Of a DNA stretch of 32,449 bases, positions 1-8,557 are shown in pieces; within the stretch, counting starts at the first letter, position 1, and each line of letters starts with the position of its first letter. The stretch comes from Peptococcaceae bacterium. GTDB lineage: Bacteria; Bacillota; UBA994. Position numbers and translations under genes: made by a program. Below the pieces are notes generated by a model. That model was not told where the DNA came from. It searched no databases and saw nothing but the letters and a program-made list of their open reading frames with translations. The DNA is taken from positions 1 to 32,449 of the forward strand of contig JAGXSS010000021.1 in NCBI GenBank assembly GCA_018334055.1, written 5' to 3'.

Positions 1-2
1 CC

Positions 3-539
3 GGTGAAGGCGGCGTAGCCGGCACTCAGCAGTTTATTATGGAAGACGTTCCGCGGCAAGTTGCCAGACTGGGCAGAGACACCGCCTTCTTTGGAACCAA
101 CTGCGGCATGATGGAACCACTGATTAGGCAAGTCATTGCCACGGGAGCTATCTTCCCCGAGCAATGTTGTCCTTCCCCCTACCATGCCCTCCCAGGCGCT
201 TTGGGAATTTCTATCCCGAGGGAAAGACAAGGCGACCTTCCTTTCGCCATTAACGCCATCCGCGAGGCTTTGGTGCGTGCCGGTGCAGCTAACAGAGTGT
301 CGACTTGGCCGGTGCCGGTCAATATGCTTTTCGTTGAAGCCGGTGTCGAGTATGCTATGGCGGTGCTTAGTGGTCAAACCACCGGACGCGTGGACTTAAT
401 TACCCTCGAAGGTATGCTCATGGACCTGGCCGGTGGTCCGGTAACTCTCTCGAACCTGACTACCGCTCGTGGCACTTACAACCATTTCTTCCTGTTCCTA
501 TCTAGCTCCATTGATTTTTCTGCCCCACCCGCACGGTAA
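3..539 (+). CDS. DUF3798 family substrate-binding-like protein (3' part)
   Basis: Partial gene whose 5' end lies outside the window. The frame is open from base 3 to the TAA at 537-539, and the methionine at 39 is internal, since homologous-looking sequence precedes it. About 178 residues remain. The pattern AGTQQFI...GRDTAFFGTN...PSPYHALPGALGI...GDLPFAINAI resembles the C-terminal half of DUF3798 proteins. These are predicted extracytoplasmic binding proteins encoded next to sugar/nucleoside-type ABC transporters in Clostridia. The next three genes are exactly such a transporter (ATPase plus two permeases), so this is probably its ligand-binding component. The ligand is unknown. The family assignment comes from remembered sequence pattern and was not searched. 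Confidence 0.72.
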   Translation, partial: GEGGVAGTQQFIMEDVPRQVARLGRDTAFFGTNCGMMEPLIRQVIATGAIFPEQCCPSPYHALPGALGISIPRERQGDLPFAINAIREALVRAGAANRVSTWPVPVNMLFVEAGVEYAMAVLSGQTTGRVDLITLEGMLMDLAGGPVTLSNLTTARGTYNHFFLFLSSSIDFSAPPAR

Positions 540-553
540 GTAGGCGCTAACCG

Positions 554-586
554 GCGCAGGGTTACCGGTTTAAGGTAGCCCTGCGC
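554..586 (+). other. Intercistronic hairpin between binding-protein and ATPase genes
   Basis: A 13-bp stem pairs 554-566 with 574-586 (one G-U pair) around a 7-nt loop. The following TTTCACTTT is not a proper U-run, so this is probably not a full terminator. Hairpins at this place commonly stabilise the upstream binding-protein mRNA or partly attenuate readthrough, giving more binding protein than transporter. That role is inference. Confidence 0.6.
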
Positions 587-617
587 TTTCACTTTGACAG
601 TCAAGGAGGTTTGTTCA

Positions 618-2219
618 ATGGAACATGACAACTATGTATTAGAGATGAAAAACATCGGTAAGCTCTACTCCGGCAACCGCGTCCTAAAAGACGTCACATT
701 GAGGTTAAGGCCCGGAGAAATCCACGCCGTCCTTGGCGAAAATGGCGCCGGCAAGTCCACCTTGATGAATATACTTTTCGGCATGCCGGTCATTCATACC
801 ACCGGTGGTCACGAGGGCGAGATTCTTATCGATGGCAAAGTGGTCGCTATCGACTCCCCCTTTGAATCTATGAAATTAGGCATCGGCATGGTCCACCAAG
901 AATTCATGCTTATTCCTGGCTTTACAATTACGGAGAATATCAAGATTAACCGCGAGATTACCCGGCCGAATATTGCCAGCCGCATCTTTGGACCGGCACT
1001 TAAAAGTCTCGACATGGAAGCCATGGACTCTGACGCCCGCAAAGCACTCGACACCATCGGTTTAAATATTGAGGAATGGACTAAGATTGCTGGGATGCCG
1101 GTTGGCTATATGCAATTCGTGGAGATCGCGCGCGAAATAGACAAGGCCGACATGAAGATTATTGTCTTTGATGAGCCGACGGCTGTGCTTACCGAAAGTG
1201 AGGCTGACGCGCTACTTAAGGCCATGAAAGTGATCGCCGATTCAGGCATTGCTATTCTCTTTATCACCCATCGCCTCGATGAGGTCATGACCATAGCCGA
1301 CAATATCACTGTGCTGCGTGACGGTGAGTTGGTGCGCACGCTCGCCAAAACAGAAACCAACGCCTTTCAATTAGCCGAGCTAATGGTGGGTCGCAAGGTC
1401 GAAAAAATAGTCCAAGACAGCAGTAGCATGACAAAATCTGAGATTGCAGTCTCTATCAGGGGACTTAAGGTGCTCATGCCCGGTGAAAACGTGCGCCAAG
1501 TTGACCTCGATGTTTTTGCCGGCGAAATTATCGGCATCGGTGGTCTAGGTGGGCAGGGGAAGATAGGTATAGCCAATGGCATTATGGGTCTTTATCCTGC
1601 CGCTGGGCAGGTGAGCATCTTCGGCAAACCACTGGCGTTAAGTGACACGAAGGCGGCCTATGAGGCTGGTCTCGCCTTTGTTTCTGAGGATCGCCGGGGG
1701 GTGGGCCTGTTGCTGGATTCTTCTATTGAAATCAACATCGCGTTTACCGCCATGCAGATGCGCAACAGTTTCTTGCATCGTTTGGGGCCATTTTCTCAAT
1801 TGGCCTATGGTAAAATTCGAAAGCATGCCTTAAAGAAGATTGCCGACCTAGACATTAGATGTACCGGCCCCATGCAACTCACGCGGCGTCTTAGCGGTGG
1901 CAATCAACAAAAAGTGTGCATTGCCCGGGCCTTGGCGCTCGACCCTAAGATTCTCTTTGTTTCTGAGCCGACGCGGGGTATTGATGTCGGGGCCAAAAAA
2001 ATTGTTCTGGAGACCTTGGTCAAACTCAATCGCGAATTGGGGATGACCATTATTATGACCTCTAGTGAGCTTGCGGAACTACGGTCTATCTGTCAGCGGA
2101 TTGCCATTATCTGTGGGGGTCGCGTTGAGGGAATCCTCTCGCCTGACGCGAGTGATGTCGATTTCGGCTTGATGATGGCTGGGGATTACCACAAATTCCG
2201 CGGCAAGGAGGTCGTCTAA
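618..2219 (+). CDS. RbsA/MglA-like double ABC ATPase
   Basis: Encodes a 533-residue protein with two fused nucleotide-binding domains, the arrangement of importers for sugars and nucleosides (RbsA, MglA, YufO type). The first domain has Walker A GENGAGKST at about residues 40-48, a degenerate signature VGYMQFVEIAR and Walker B IIVFDEPTAVL. The second has a degenerate P-loop (GLGGQGK), the typical VSEDRRGVGLLL stretch, a full signature LSGGNQQKVCIARAL and the VSEPTRGIDVGAK block. The ATG at 618 is preferred to an in-frame TTG at 594 because AAGGAGG at 603-609 is correctly spaced from it. It stands between a DUF3798 gene and two permease genes and should power that importer. The substrate is not deducible. 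Confidence 0.93.
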   Translation: MEHDNYVLEMKNIGKLYSGNRVLKDVTLRLRPGEIHAVLGENGAGKSTLMNILFGMPVIHTTGGHEGEILIDGKVVAIDSPFESMKLGIGMVHQEFMLIPGFTITENIKINREITRPNIASRIFGPALKSLDMEAMDSDARKALDTIGLNIEEWTKIAGMPVGYMQFVEIAREIDKADMKIIVFDEPTAVLTESEADALLKAMKVIADSGIAILFITHRLDEVMTIADNITVLRDGELVRTLAKTETNAFQLAELMVGRKVEKIVQDSSSMTKSEIAVSIRGLKVLMPGENVRQVDLDVFAGEIIGIGGLGGQGKIGIANGIMGLYPAAGQVSIFGKPLALSDTKAAYEAGLAFVSEDRRGVGLLLDSSIEINIAFTAMQMRNSFLHRLGPFSQLAYGKIRKHALKKIADLDIRCTGPMQLTRRLSGGNQQKVCIARALALDPKILFVSEPTRGIDVGAKKIVLETLVKLNRELGMTIIMTSSELAELRSICQRIAIICGGRVEGILSPDASDVDFGLMMAGDYHKFRGKEVV

Positions 2220-2220
2220 A

Positions 2221-3261
2221 GTGAAGAAACTACTGTCATCTGCGCTGGCCAGTTTTGGGTTTGCGCGGCTCATCATTGTCGCCTTTCTTATTGTGCTGGT
2301 TATCGGCGCCGCGGTTCTCGGCATACCTCTAGGGCCGCTTCTGTCGAATGCCTTAGTGCGCACAGGGATGAATGGTATCTTTGTCCTGGCCATGCTTCCG
2401 ACTATAATTTCTGGCATTGGACCCAATTTTGGTCTTCCGCTAGGCATTCTCTGCGGCTTGGTCGGCGGACTTTTAGCCATCGAACTCGATATGCGCGGTT
2501 TCCCGGCGTTTTTTCTCGCCGTTACGGTTGGTATCCCTCTTTCTGCGACTGTCGGAGCTATCTATGGGTGGTTGCTGAACAAAGTCAAAGGCTCAGAGAT
2601 GATGGTGAGCACCTATGTGGGGTTCTCATTCGTCTCACTTATGAACATCGGGTGGATAATTATGCCTTTTGCCAGCCCCGAAATGGTCTGGCCAATTGGG
2701 CGCGGGCTAAGGGTAACTATTTCTCTTGCCGATCGCTTTGCCAGCGTCCTTGACCAGTTCTGGGCTTTTCAAATCTTCGGTGTAGTCGTCCCCACCGGGC
2801 TTCTCTTGGCATTTTCTCTGATGTGTGTTCTGATGTGGCTCTTTGTGCGGAGCAAGGCCGGCATGGCGATGAAAGCAGTCGGTGATAGCAGGCAGTTCGC
2901 CTTGGCCAGCGGCATCAATGTCGACAAATACCGTCTCTTGAGCGCAGTCCTCTCTACAGTGCTCGGGGCAGTCGGAATTGTGGTTTTTTCACAGAGCTTT
3001 ACCTTTTTACAACTTTATGAGGCCCCCATGGGCATGGGTTTCCCGGCAGCCGCGGCCATACTCATCGGTGGCGCTACCGTGCGCCGAGCGAATATCTTAA
3101 ACGTCATCTTGGGAGTATTCCTCTTTCAGAGCCTGTTGGTAGTTTCCTTGCCGGTAATCAATAAGGTGATTATGGTCGGAGGCGTGGCCGAGATTGCGCG
3201 AATCATTGTCTCTAACGGCATCATCCTTTACGCCTTAGCACAAGTCAGCAGGGGTGATTAA
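2221..3261 (+). CDS. ABC transporter permease (BPD_transp_2 type), first
   Basis: A 346-residue, very hydrophobic protein with roughly eight to ten membrane segments. It has the glycine-rich LPLGILCGLVGGLLAIEL region and the late AAAILIGGATVRRANI segment typical of RbsC/YufP-like permeases, the partners of RbsA-like ATPases. A GTG start lies one base after the ATPase stop, and the ATPase gene ends in GGCAAGGAGG, which serves as its ribosome site. Together with the next gene it probably forms a heterodimeric channel. The conserved loop RSKAGMAMKAVGDSRQFALASGI matches the cytoplasmic coupling region contacting the ATPase. Confidence 0.9.
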   Translation: MKKLLSSALASFGFARLIIVAFLIVLVIGAAVLGIPLGPLLSNALVRTGMNGIFVLAMLPTIISGIGPNFGLPLGILCGLVGGLLAIELDMRGFPAFFLAVTVGIPLSATVGAIYGWLLNKVKGSEMMVSTYVGFSFVSLMNIGWIIMPFASPEMVWPIGRGLRVTISLADRFASVLDQFWAFQIFGVVVPTGLLLAFSLMCVLMWLFVRSKAGMAMKAVGDSRQFALASGINVDKYRLLSAVLSTVLGAVGIVVFSQSFTFLQLYEAPMGMGFPAAAAILIGGATVRRANILNVILGVFLFQSLLVVSLPVINKVIMVGGVAEIARIIVSNGIILYALAQVSRGD

Positions 3262-3262
3262 C

Positions 3263-4495
3263 ATGAAGAGAAACTTTTTGTTTGACAACATGGTGGTGCT
3301 GTTGTTTGTCGCCATAACCGGTATTGGGATATGGTTTTCTGGGTTGTCGCTGGGCTTTGTGGTGATGGACCTAGTGACGCGCATCGCTCGTAACGGACTC
3401 ATGGTTGTGGCCCTCCTTATCCCGGTCACGGCGGGTATGGGGCTCAATTTTGCCGTTATTCTCGGGGCCATGGCCGCGCAAATTGCCATCATTGCCGTGA
3501 TACACTGGCAAATTGCCGGCATAAGCGGCATTTTGCTGGCGACGCTCTTGTCCACACCGCTCGCCATACTCTTTGGCATTTTTATCGGGCGACTATTAAA
3601 TAAGACCCGTGGGCAAGAGATGATTACCAGTATGATTGCCGGTTTTTTTGCTGATGGGCTGTACATGTTGCTGCTAATGGTCATCGTCGGTACGCTCATT
3701 CCGTTGCGTAATCCACAAATAATGCTGCCCCATGGCATCGGGATACTGAATACGGTAGACCTAGCCATCCTAAGGGGGGCGGTGGATGACTTGTACCGCC
3801 TGTCTTTCCCTCATTTTATGGTTTTAGTTGCCGTTATTTTCCTGTCCATCGGCGCATGGTTTCAGTACAGCACCCGTGGTAGCAGGCAGCCGAGTGCGAA
3901 AAAGGCCCTCCCGTTCTTTTTAATCGCCGGCGCGGCGGCAATTAGCTTTGTTCTGACGCGGTCGCCCGATTCTTCGTTCGTTATCGTGAGCGTGCCTGTA
4001 GTGACCTTTGCGATTATCGGCCTAGCTTGTGCGTTCTTGGGCTTTATTGCCACCACCAAGCTAGGGCAGGATTTTCGTACGGTTGGGCAGGATCAACATG
4101 TAGCCAAAATTTCGGGCATTGATGTTGATAAAACCAGAATTATCGCCATCACCATTTCTACGGTGATGGCTGCCTGGGGACAGATACTCCTGCTCTCGAA
4201 TTTAGGCAACTTAAGCACCTATGGCAGCCATATTTCGGTTGGTGTCTTTGCCATCGCCGCCTTGCTCATTGGTGGAGCCACGGTGACCAAGGCCACTGTT
4301 GGGCAGGCCCTAACCGGGTTGGTGCTCTTTCACACCCTGTTCTTGGTTTCGCCGATGGCGGGTCGCAATTTGCTCGGCGATGCCCAATTAGGCGAATTTT
4401 TCCGTGTGTTTATCGCCTACGGGGTTATTGCCGTCTCGCTCGCGATGTATGCCTGGAAGCGAGCGTACGCCGGAAAGAGGCAGTTGCGCTCTTAA
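3263..4495 (+). CDS. ABC transporter permease (BPD_transp_2 type), second
   Basis: A 410-residue multi-pass permease paralogous in layout to the preceding one: NFAVILGAMAAQIAI near the N-terminus, the coupling loop KLGQDFRTVGQDQHVAKISGIDVDK, and AALLIGGATVTKATV near the C-terminus. It is longer than its partner because of an extra hydrophilic segment plus hydrophobic stretch at about residues 205-270. The ATG at 3263 is preferred over a GTG at 3254 because AGGGG at 3250-3254 is a well-placed ribosome site for the ATG. The upstream gene ends at 3261, so translation is probably coupled. It is the last gene of the transporter operon, followed by a strong terminator. Confidence 0.9.
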   Translation: MKRNFLFDNMVVLLFVAITGIGIWFSGLSLGFVVMDLVTRIARNGLMVVALLIPVTAGMGLNFAVILGAMAAQIAIIAVIHWQIAGISGILLATLLSTPLAILFGIFIGRLLNKTRGQEMITSMIAGFFADGLYMLLLMVIVGTLIPLRNPQIMLPHGIGILNTVDLAILRGAVDDLYRLSFPHFMVLVAVIFLSIGAWFQYSTRGSRQPSAKKALPFFLIAGAAAISFVLTRSPDSSFVIVSVPVVTFAIIGLACAFLGFIATTKLGQDFRTVGQDQHVAKISGIDVDKTRIIAITISTVMAAWGQILLLSNLGNLSTYGSHISVGVFAIAALLIGGATVTKATVGQALTGLVLFHTLFLVSPMAGRNLLGDAQLGEFFRVFIAYGVIAVSLAMYAWKRAYAGKRQLRS

Positions 4496-4513
4496 TCGGC
4501 CACTACCGGTACA

Positions 4514-4552
4514 GAGAAAAGCGTTCCACCGCAAGGGTGGAACGCTTTTCTC
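4514..4552. terminator. Bidirectional terminator, 17-bp perfect stem
   Basis: 4514-4530 pairs perfectly with 4536-4552 around a 5-nt loop. The arms begin with GAGAAAA and end with TTTTCTC, so a U-rich 3' arm is present on both strands. It separates the convergent transporter operon (plus) and the DUF362 gene (minus) and can serve both. Confidence 0.9.
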
Positions 4553-4559
4553 ATAAGTA

Positions 4560-5720
4560 TCAGTACTTTATCAGCAAGCGGGCCAGCCAGCTCCTCTGCA
4601 CATCAATGGCATGCTCGGGGCAGAGCTCCTGGCAGCAAAAGCAGCGGATGCAATCTTTAAGCGCAAGCCCGGGTACTTCGCCTTTATTCATGCGCAGAGC
4701 CTTAGGAGGGCAGCTTTGCACGCAGATATGGCAATGAGTGCACAGCTGAGGGGAAAAGCGTGGCCTAGGCTGGAGGTAGAGGGCTACTTTGTCGGCCAGC
4801 CGGCGCGGCAGAAAGCCGTCCAGCAGGTAAGCACGGGATTCAGCTTGGGGACGTTGCAGCCTATGTTGAGCGGGGGAGATACCCCTTATCTCAATTTCGC
4901 CGTAGCTTGCCCAAGTCAAAGAGCCGCCAGCGGCCTGCTCCGCCGCCACAATAGTGGGCACCTCGGCCGATTCCAAGCCCATTATCTTAGCCGCGACCAT
5001 GTCCAGCGCATGCATGTTGCGGCTGGCCAAGATGTAGCCAAGATGCTTCGGCCGGCCTCCCGAAGGGCCCTCGCCCTCCATGGCCTCTATCGCATCCACT
5101 ATGGTCAGTTCGGGCGCGGCCAACTCGGCGATACCCACCAGAGCCGAGCAAAAGTCCTCTATCTTGGGTGTGCGCATATGGTATTCAATCTTGGTTAAAC
5201 CGGGTATTAAACCAAACATATTCTTTACCGCACAAGTCATGGTCGTTAGGCCGTGGGTCTTTAGCTTAGGTAGGTTAATGAGCACATCTGCCTTCATCGC
5301 CGGCGCGAGCAGCTCGGCGCTATTGACGGGCGTACCGGTAGCGAACGACACCTTCTCTAGGCCTAGGTCATAGTTTAGAGTGGCACCGGTCTCTTTAGCT
5401 ACCGCCGCAAACCCGCACTTTTCGTAGGCCGCTTTAAGGAAGTTTGCCGTGTAGGGGCCACCGGGGCTGTCAATGATGAGCGGTCTTCCACCACAGCGCA
5501 TGACCTCGAGGCACACTGCTCTGACCAGCGCCGGGTGGGTGGTGATGGCCCGACCGGGGTCCTTACCCATCAACATATTAACCTTCAAAGCCACGGTAAA
5601 GCCCGGTCGAACTAAATCGGCAAGTCCGCCGGGGAAGATAAAAGATAACGCTTCTCTTACCGCGCCAACAACAGCATCGTTCTCATAGTCAGGAGCATGG
5701 GTAATGGCAACAATAGGCAC
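4560..5720 (-). CDS. DUF362 protein with C-terminal 2x[4Fe-4S] ferredoxin domain
   Basis: A 386-residue protein. Residues 1 to about 300 form a DUF362 domain (VALKVNMLMGKDPGRAITTHPALVRAV, IDSPGGP, LINLPKLKTHGLTTMTCAVKNMFG). The last 65 residues hold two CX2CX2CX3C clusters, CTHCHICVQSCP and CIRCFCCQELCP, giving two predicted [4Fe-4S] centres. The GTG at 5720 is preferred over an ATG at 5744 because GGAGGAGG at about 5727-5734 is well spaced for the GTG and would lie inside the longer version. It sits 45 bp downstream of the 2-oxoacid oxidoreductase genes on the same strand, so it may exchange electrons with that enzyme. The DUF362 reaction is not established. Confidence 0.88.
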   Translation of the reverse strand: MPIVAITHAPDYENDAVVGAVREALSFIFPGGLADLVRPGFTVALKVNMLMGKDPGRAITTHPALVRAVCLEVMRCGGRPLIIDSPGGPYTANFLKAAYEKCGFAAVAKETGATLNYDLGLEKVSFATGTPVNSAELLAPAMKADVLINLPKLKTHGLTTMTCAVKNMFGLIPGLTKIEYHMRTPKIEDFCSALVGIAELAAPELTIVDAIEAMEGEGPSGGRPKHLGYILASRNMHALDMVAAKIMGLESAEVPTIVAAEQAAGGSLTWASYGEIEIRGISPAQHRLQRPQAESRAYLLDGFLPRRLADKVALYLQPRPRFSPQLCTHCHICVQSCPPKALRMNKGEVPGLALKDCIRCFCCQELCPEHAIDVQRSWLARLLIKY

Positions 5721-5765
5721 GCAGCACCTCCTCCCGCCAAACATCTTGATGGTGCTGCTACCCCT

Positions 5766-6614
5766 TCAGCGAAACTCATCTTGCGCACCTACTACCTCGC
5801 TGGGCGAGAAGGGCCTTCCGTTGAGTGGGGAGCCCGCTAGGACGGGGAAGTGCGATTCGAAAGTTGGGCGTGGCACATTGTAGAGAATGCCTAAGGGGAT
5901 GTGGTCGCCCCATTGTCTGGCCAAAGTAAGTGCGGCCTGCCAATCGCTCGTCTCATGCCCTTCGGGGAAGTAGCATCGCTCTTTGTACCAAGCATAGGTG
6001 TTGATTTTGTTAAAGGTTGTACAGGGCTGCAAAATATCCACCAAGGCATAGCCCGGAAAGGCAATCGCCGCCATCATAGTTTCTTTAAGGTGCTTTCTCT
6101 CGCCGGCAAAACAGCGTGCCACAAAGCCCGCGCCCATGGTTAAGGCCACTGCCAAAGGCTGAAAGGGGGGTAGCACTACTCCGGTTGTCTGCACATTAGT
6201 CTGCATGCCGAGCTCGCTGGTGGGGCTGGCCTGCCCCTTGGTTAAGCCATAGACTTGATTATTGTGCACAAAGTGGGCGAGGTGGGGGTTGCGACGGATA
6301 GTATGGATGAAGTGGTTGCCACCCTCGCCGTAGCTGTCGCCATCGCCCGACTCCACGATGACCGTCAGTGCAGTGTTCGCCACCCTCGCCCCCACCGCCG
6401 GCGGCAGAGCGCGGCCATGGAGTCCATTGAAGCCGTTCAAACGAAGGTAGTGAGGCATCTTCGCGGCTTGCCCGATGCCGGAGCACATCAGCACCCGGTG
6501 TGGGGCGAGGTCGAGTTCGGCGAGAGCCTCCGCCAAGGCCTGCCTGATGGGGAAGTTCCCGCAGCCCGGGCACCAAGCGGTGTCCTTAGTTAAGTAGTCT
6601 GCGGCTTTAGACAT
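5766..6614 (-). CDS. korB: 2-oxoacid:ferredoxin oxidoreductase, beta subunit
   Basis: A 282-residue thiamin-diphosphate-binding subunit of the 2-oxoacid:ferredoxin oxidoreductase family. WCPGCGN near residue 14 supplies two cluster cysteines, and VLMCSGIGQ and ILQPCTTFN supply the likely third and fourth for one [4Fe-4S]. The TPP/Mg motif is ESGDGDSYGEGGNHFIHTIRRN. This set fits KorB/OorB-like enzymes that oxidatively decarboxylate 2-oxoglutarate or a related 2-oxoacid to acyl-CoA and reduce ferredoxin. It overlaps the alpha gene by 8 bp, indicating coupled translation. The exact substrate (2-oxoglutarate, branched-chain oxoacid or pyruvate) cannot be settled from sequence. Confidence 0.92.
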   Translation of the reverse strand: MSKAADYLTKDTAWCPGCGNFPIRQALAEALAELDLAPHRVLMCSGIGQAAKMPHYLRLNGFNGLHGRALPPAVGARVANTALTVIVESGDGDSYGEGGNHFIHTIRRNPHLAHFVHNNQVYGLTKGQASPTSELGMQTNVQTTGVVLPPFQPLAVALTMGAGFVARCFAGERKHLKETMMAAIAFPGYALVDILQPCTTFNKINTYAWYKERCYFPEGHETSDWQAALTLARQWGDHIPLGILYNVPRPTFESHFPVLAGSPLNGRPFSPSEVVGAQDEFR

Positions 6615-8295
6615 TCTTTTCTACCTCCCGTGCGATTTCTTCTCCGCTCCAAGGGCGTCCATCATACTTTAGCAGGAGGTAAGTGGTCTGTAGGCCGCTT
6701 TCGCGGCGCAGGAGGGCGGCAAATTGTCCGGTGGCGTTGCCCTCAATGCAGAAACTATGCCGCGCCTGGGGCAAAAGGGTGGTCACGTTGTTGAGTGGCA
6801 AGGGCCAGAGGTCGCTGAAGTGGAGCATGGCGGCATTTTTGCCCCTAACGTTGAGAGTGTCGACAGCTTCGCGCATCGCCCCATAGGTGGAACCCCAACC
6901 GATGAGAAGTATCTCGGCGCGGGTGCTGCCATACAGTTCGGGCTCGCTCATCTCCGTGGCTAGGGCATTTTGCTTAAGCATGCGCTTGTCCATCATCCGC
7001 TTCCGCATGGCACCGTCCTCGATGATATGACCATCTTCGTCATGCTCATCGCTGTCAGAAAGCACCACCTCGCCGATGAATTGTCCGGGATAGGCGCGGG
7101 GTGAAAGGCCATCCTCGGTCAGGCGATAACGTTGGTAGGGGAAGGTCGCCGTTTCTTCCGTGGCCAGATGCCGCTCGTAGACTAAGCGAGAAAAGTCATA
7201 GGGCCGTATTGAGCGCGCGGTATCGGCAAAGTTTTGGTCGGTGAGAAATATCACGGGCACTTGGTACTTGTCAGCTAGGTTGAAGGCCTTGTTCAGCCGA
7301 TAAAATGCGTCTTCTAAGTTGGTGGCCGAGAGCACCGCTCGGGGGAACTCGCCATGGCCGCCAAAGATGGCAAAGTTCAAGTCGCCCTGCTCAGTCCGCG
7401 TGGGCAGACCGGTAGCGGGACCGGGTCGCATGGCGAGAACCACGACAATGGGGGTCTCGGTCATGCCTGCGAGGGATAAACCTTCGACCATAAGGGCAAA
7501 ACCACCCCCTGAGGTGCAGGTCATCGAGCGCAACCCGGCGTAGCTTGCCCCCAGTACCATGTTGATGGCGGCGATTTCGTCCTCGGCCTGTTCCACTACG
7601 AGGCCATGCTGTTGCTGCCGGGCGGCGAGATAGGTCATGACTCCCGTTGCCGGGGTCATGGGATAGGCCGCCAGAAAACGGCAGCCACTGGCGAGGGCGG
7701 CCATGCCAAGGGCCTGGTTGCCGTCGATAAAAATCTGTGGCGGCAGAGGCGTAGCCTTAGGCAAGGCGCAAGTCACCGGCCGAGCGGGGAGTAGGGCCGC
7801 GTAACCGGCACGGAGAGCGGCAATGTTTTGTTCGACCAGGCCCTCGGCAAACATTTCTCGAATTAAGCCTTCGGCAGTAGGCAGAGCCAGCCCAAGGAGC
7901 GACAGAACCGCCCCTGTGGCCACGGTGCTGGCTAGAATGGCTCCGCCCGCGGCGCGGGCTAGGGAACCAAAAGGAGTAGGAAGCCCACGGGGTTCCTGTG
8001 CGGGCAGGGCGAATAAAGCATTGTCGAAAATGACGCTCGCACCGGACCGTAATTTTTGGTGGTGCACGGCGTATGTTTCTTCGTTTAGGGCTACTAAGAT
8101 ATCGATATCCGTGGCCTGTGCCCATGGGGTAGTGCTGCCAATTCGCAGCAAGGAAAAGTTGTGGCCGCCGCGCACCCGGGACATATAGTCTTTAGACAGG
8201 AGGACGCCGTAGCCAAGGCGGGTTAGGGTCTTGCCGAGCAAGTGCGCGATGGTATCCATGCCCTGGCCGGCGGCCCCCCCGATAACAATGTTCAT
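6607..8295 (-). CDS. korA: 2-oxoacid:ferredoxin oxidoreductase, fused gamma-alpha subunit
   Basis: A 562-residue protein. Residues 1 to about 180 are a gamma domain (GGAAGQGMDTIAHLL, YMSRVRGGHNFSLLRIG). From about residue 188 the alpha domain follows (DGNQALGMAALASGCRFLAAYPMTPATGVMTYLA, CTSGGGFALMVEGLSLAGMTETPIVV, TRTEQGDLNFAIFGGHGEFPRAVL). This gamma-alpha fusion is the usual two-subunit KorA architecture. It is the first gene of a minus-strand operon with korB and the DUF362-ferredoxin gene. The ATG at 8295 follows an AAGAAGGGGTGG ribosome site. A promoter and a palindrome lie upstream, described separately. The enzyme works in the cytoplasm with ferredoxin as acceptor. Confidence 0.93.
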   Translation of the reverse strand: MNIVIGGAAGQGMDTIAHLLGKTLTRLGYGVLLSKDYMSRVRGGHNFSLLRIGSTTPWAQATDIDILVALNEETYAVHHQKLRSGASVIFDNALFALPAQEPRGLPTPFGSLARAAGGAILASTVATGAVLSLLGLALPTAEGLIREMFAEGLVEQNIAALRAGYAALLPARPVTCALPKATPLPPQIFIDGNQALGMAALASGCRFLAAYPMTPATGVMTYLAARQQQHGLVVEQAEDEIAAINMVLGASYAGLRSMTCTSGGGFALMVEGLSLAGMTETPIVVVLAMRPGPATGLPTRTEQGDLNFAIFGGHGEFPRAVLSATNLEDAFYRLNKAFNLADKYQVPVIFLTDQNFADTARSIRPYDFSRLVYERHLATEETATFPYQRYRLTEDGLSPRAYPGQFIGEVVLSDSDEHDEDGHIIEDGAMRKRMMDKRMLKQNALATEMSEPELYGSTRAEILLIGWGSTYGAMREAVDTLNVRGKNAAMLHFSDLWPLPLNNVTTLLPQARHSFCIEGNATGQFAALLRRESGLQTTYLLLKYDGRPWSGEEIAREVEKNV

Positions 8296-8341
8296 CTAAC
8301 CACCCCTTCTTTCTCCATCTGTTCCGTTCTCCCTCTGGGAC

Positions 8342-8357
8342 GTTGCTCCCGAGCAAC
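8342..8357 (-). promoter_or_regulatory. Perfect 16-bp palindrome in korA leader
   Basis: 7-bp arms GTTGCTC/GAGCAAC at 8342-8348 and 8351-8357 flank CC. It lies between the -10 box and the ribosome site of the kor operon, a position suited to an operator or a small RNA hairpin. No known regulator motif is recognised. Confidence 0.4.
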
Positions 8358-8379
8358 ATGCTCAGAAGGGCGTAGTTCT

Positions 8380-8408
8380 ATTTTAGCACCGATTACATTT
8401 TGCGACAA
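8380..8408 (-). promoter_or_regulatory. Sigma-A promoter of the kor operon
   Basis: On the minus strand: TTGTCG (8408-8403), a 17-bp spacer, then TAAAAT (8385-8380) preceded by TGC, an extended -10. It is about 85 bp before the korA start. Confidence 0.72.
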
Positions 8409-8468
8409 TTCGCTCCGATTTGGCTTTCGGTTTGAGGGGAAACTGCGCTTTCCCAGATTTAACGGGCA

Positions 8469-8477
8469 TGGTATAGT
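8469..8477 (+). promoter_or_regulatory. Extended -10 promoter before rnfD-like gene
   Basis: TGGTATAGT is a TGn-extended -10 with no good -35. It is about 80 bp before the ATG at 8558, and it is divergent from the kor promoter 70 bp away. Confidence 0.45.
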
Positions 8478-8557
8478 GATGTTGTGGCAGGATGCAGGAA
8501 GCGTTTGATATTATGTCCAGCAAGAGTAAGCATTACTATAGCAATGGAGGCATTTAC

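Noticed and set aside
4611-5198. 195-codon plus-strand ORF opposite the DUF362 gene
   Set aside because: It has no ribosome site or recognisable domain and lies wholly antisense to a gene with clear ferredoxin motifs.
5721-5744. ATG 5744 as start of the DUF362 protein
   Set aside because: A GGAGGAGG ribosome site lies inside this extension and is ideally spaced for GTG 5720.
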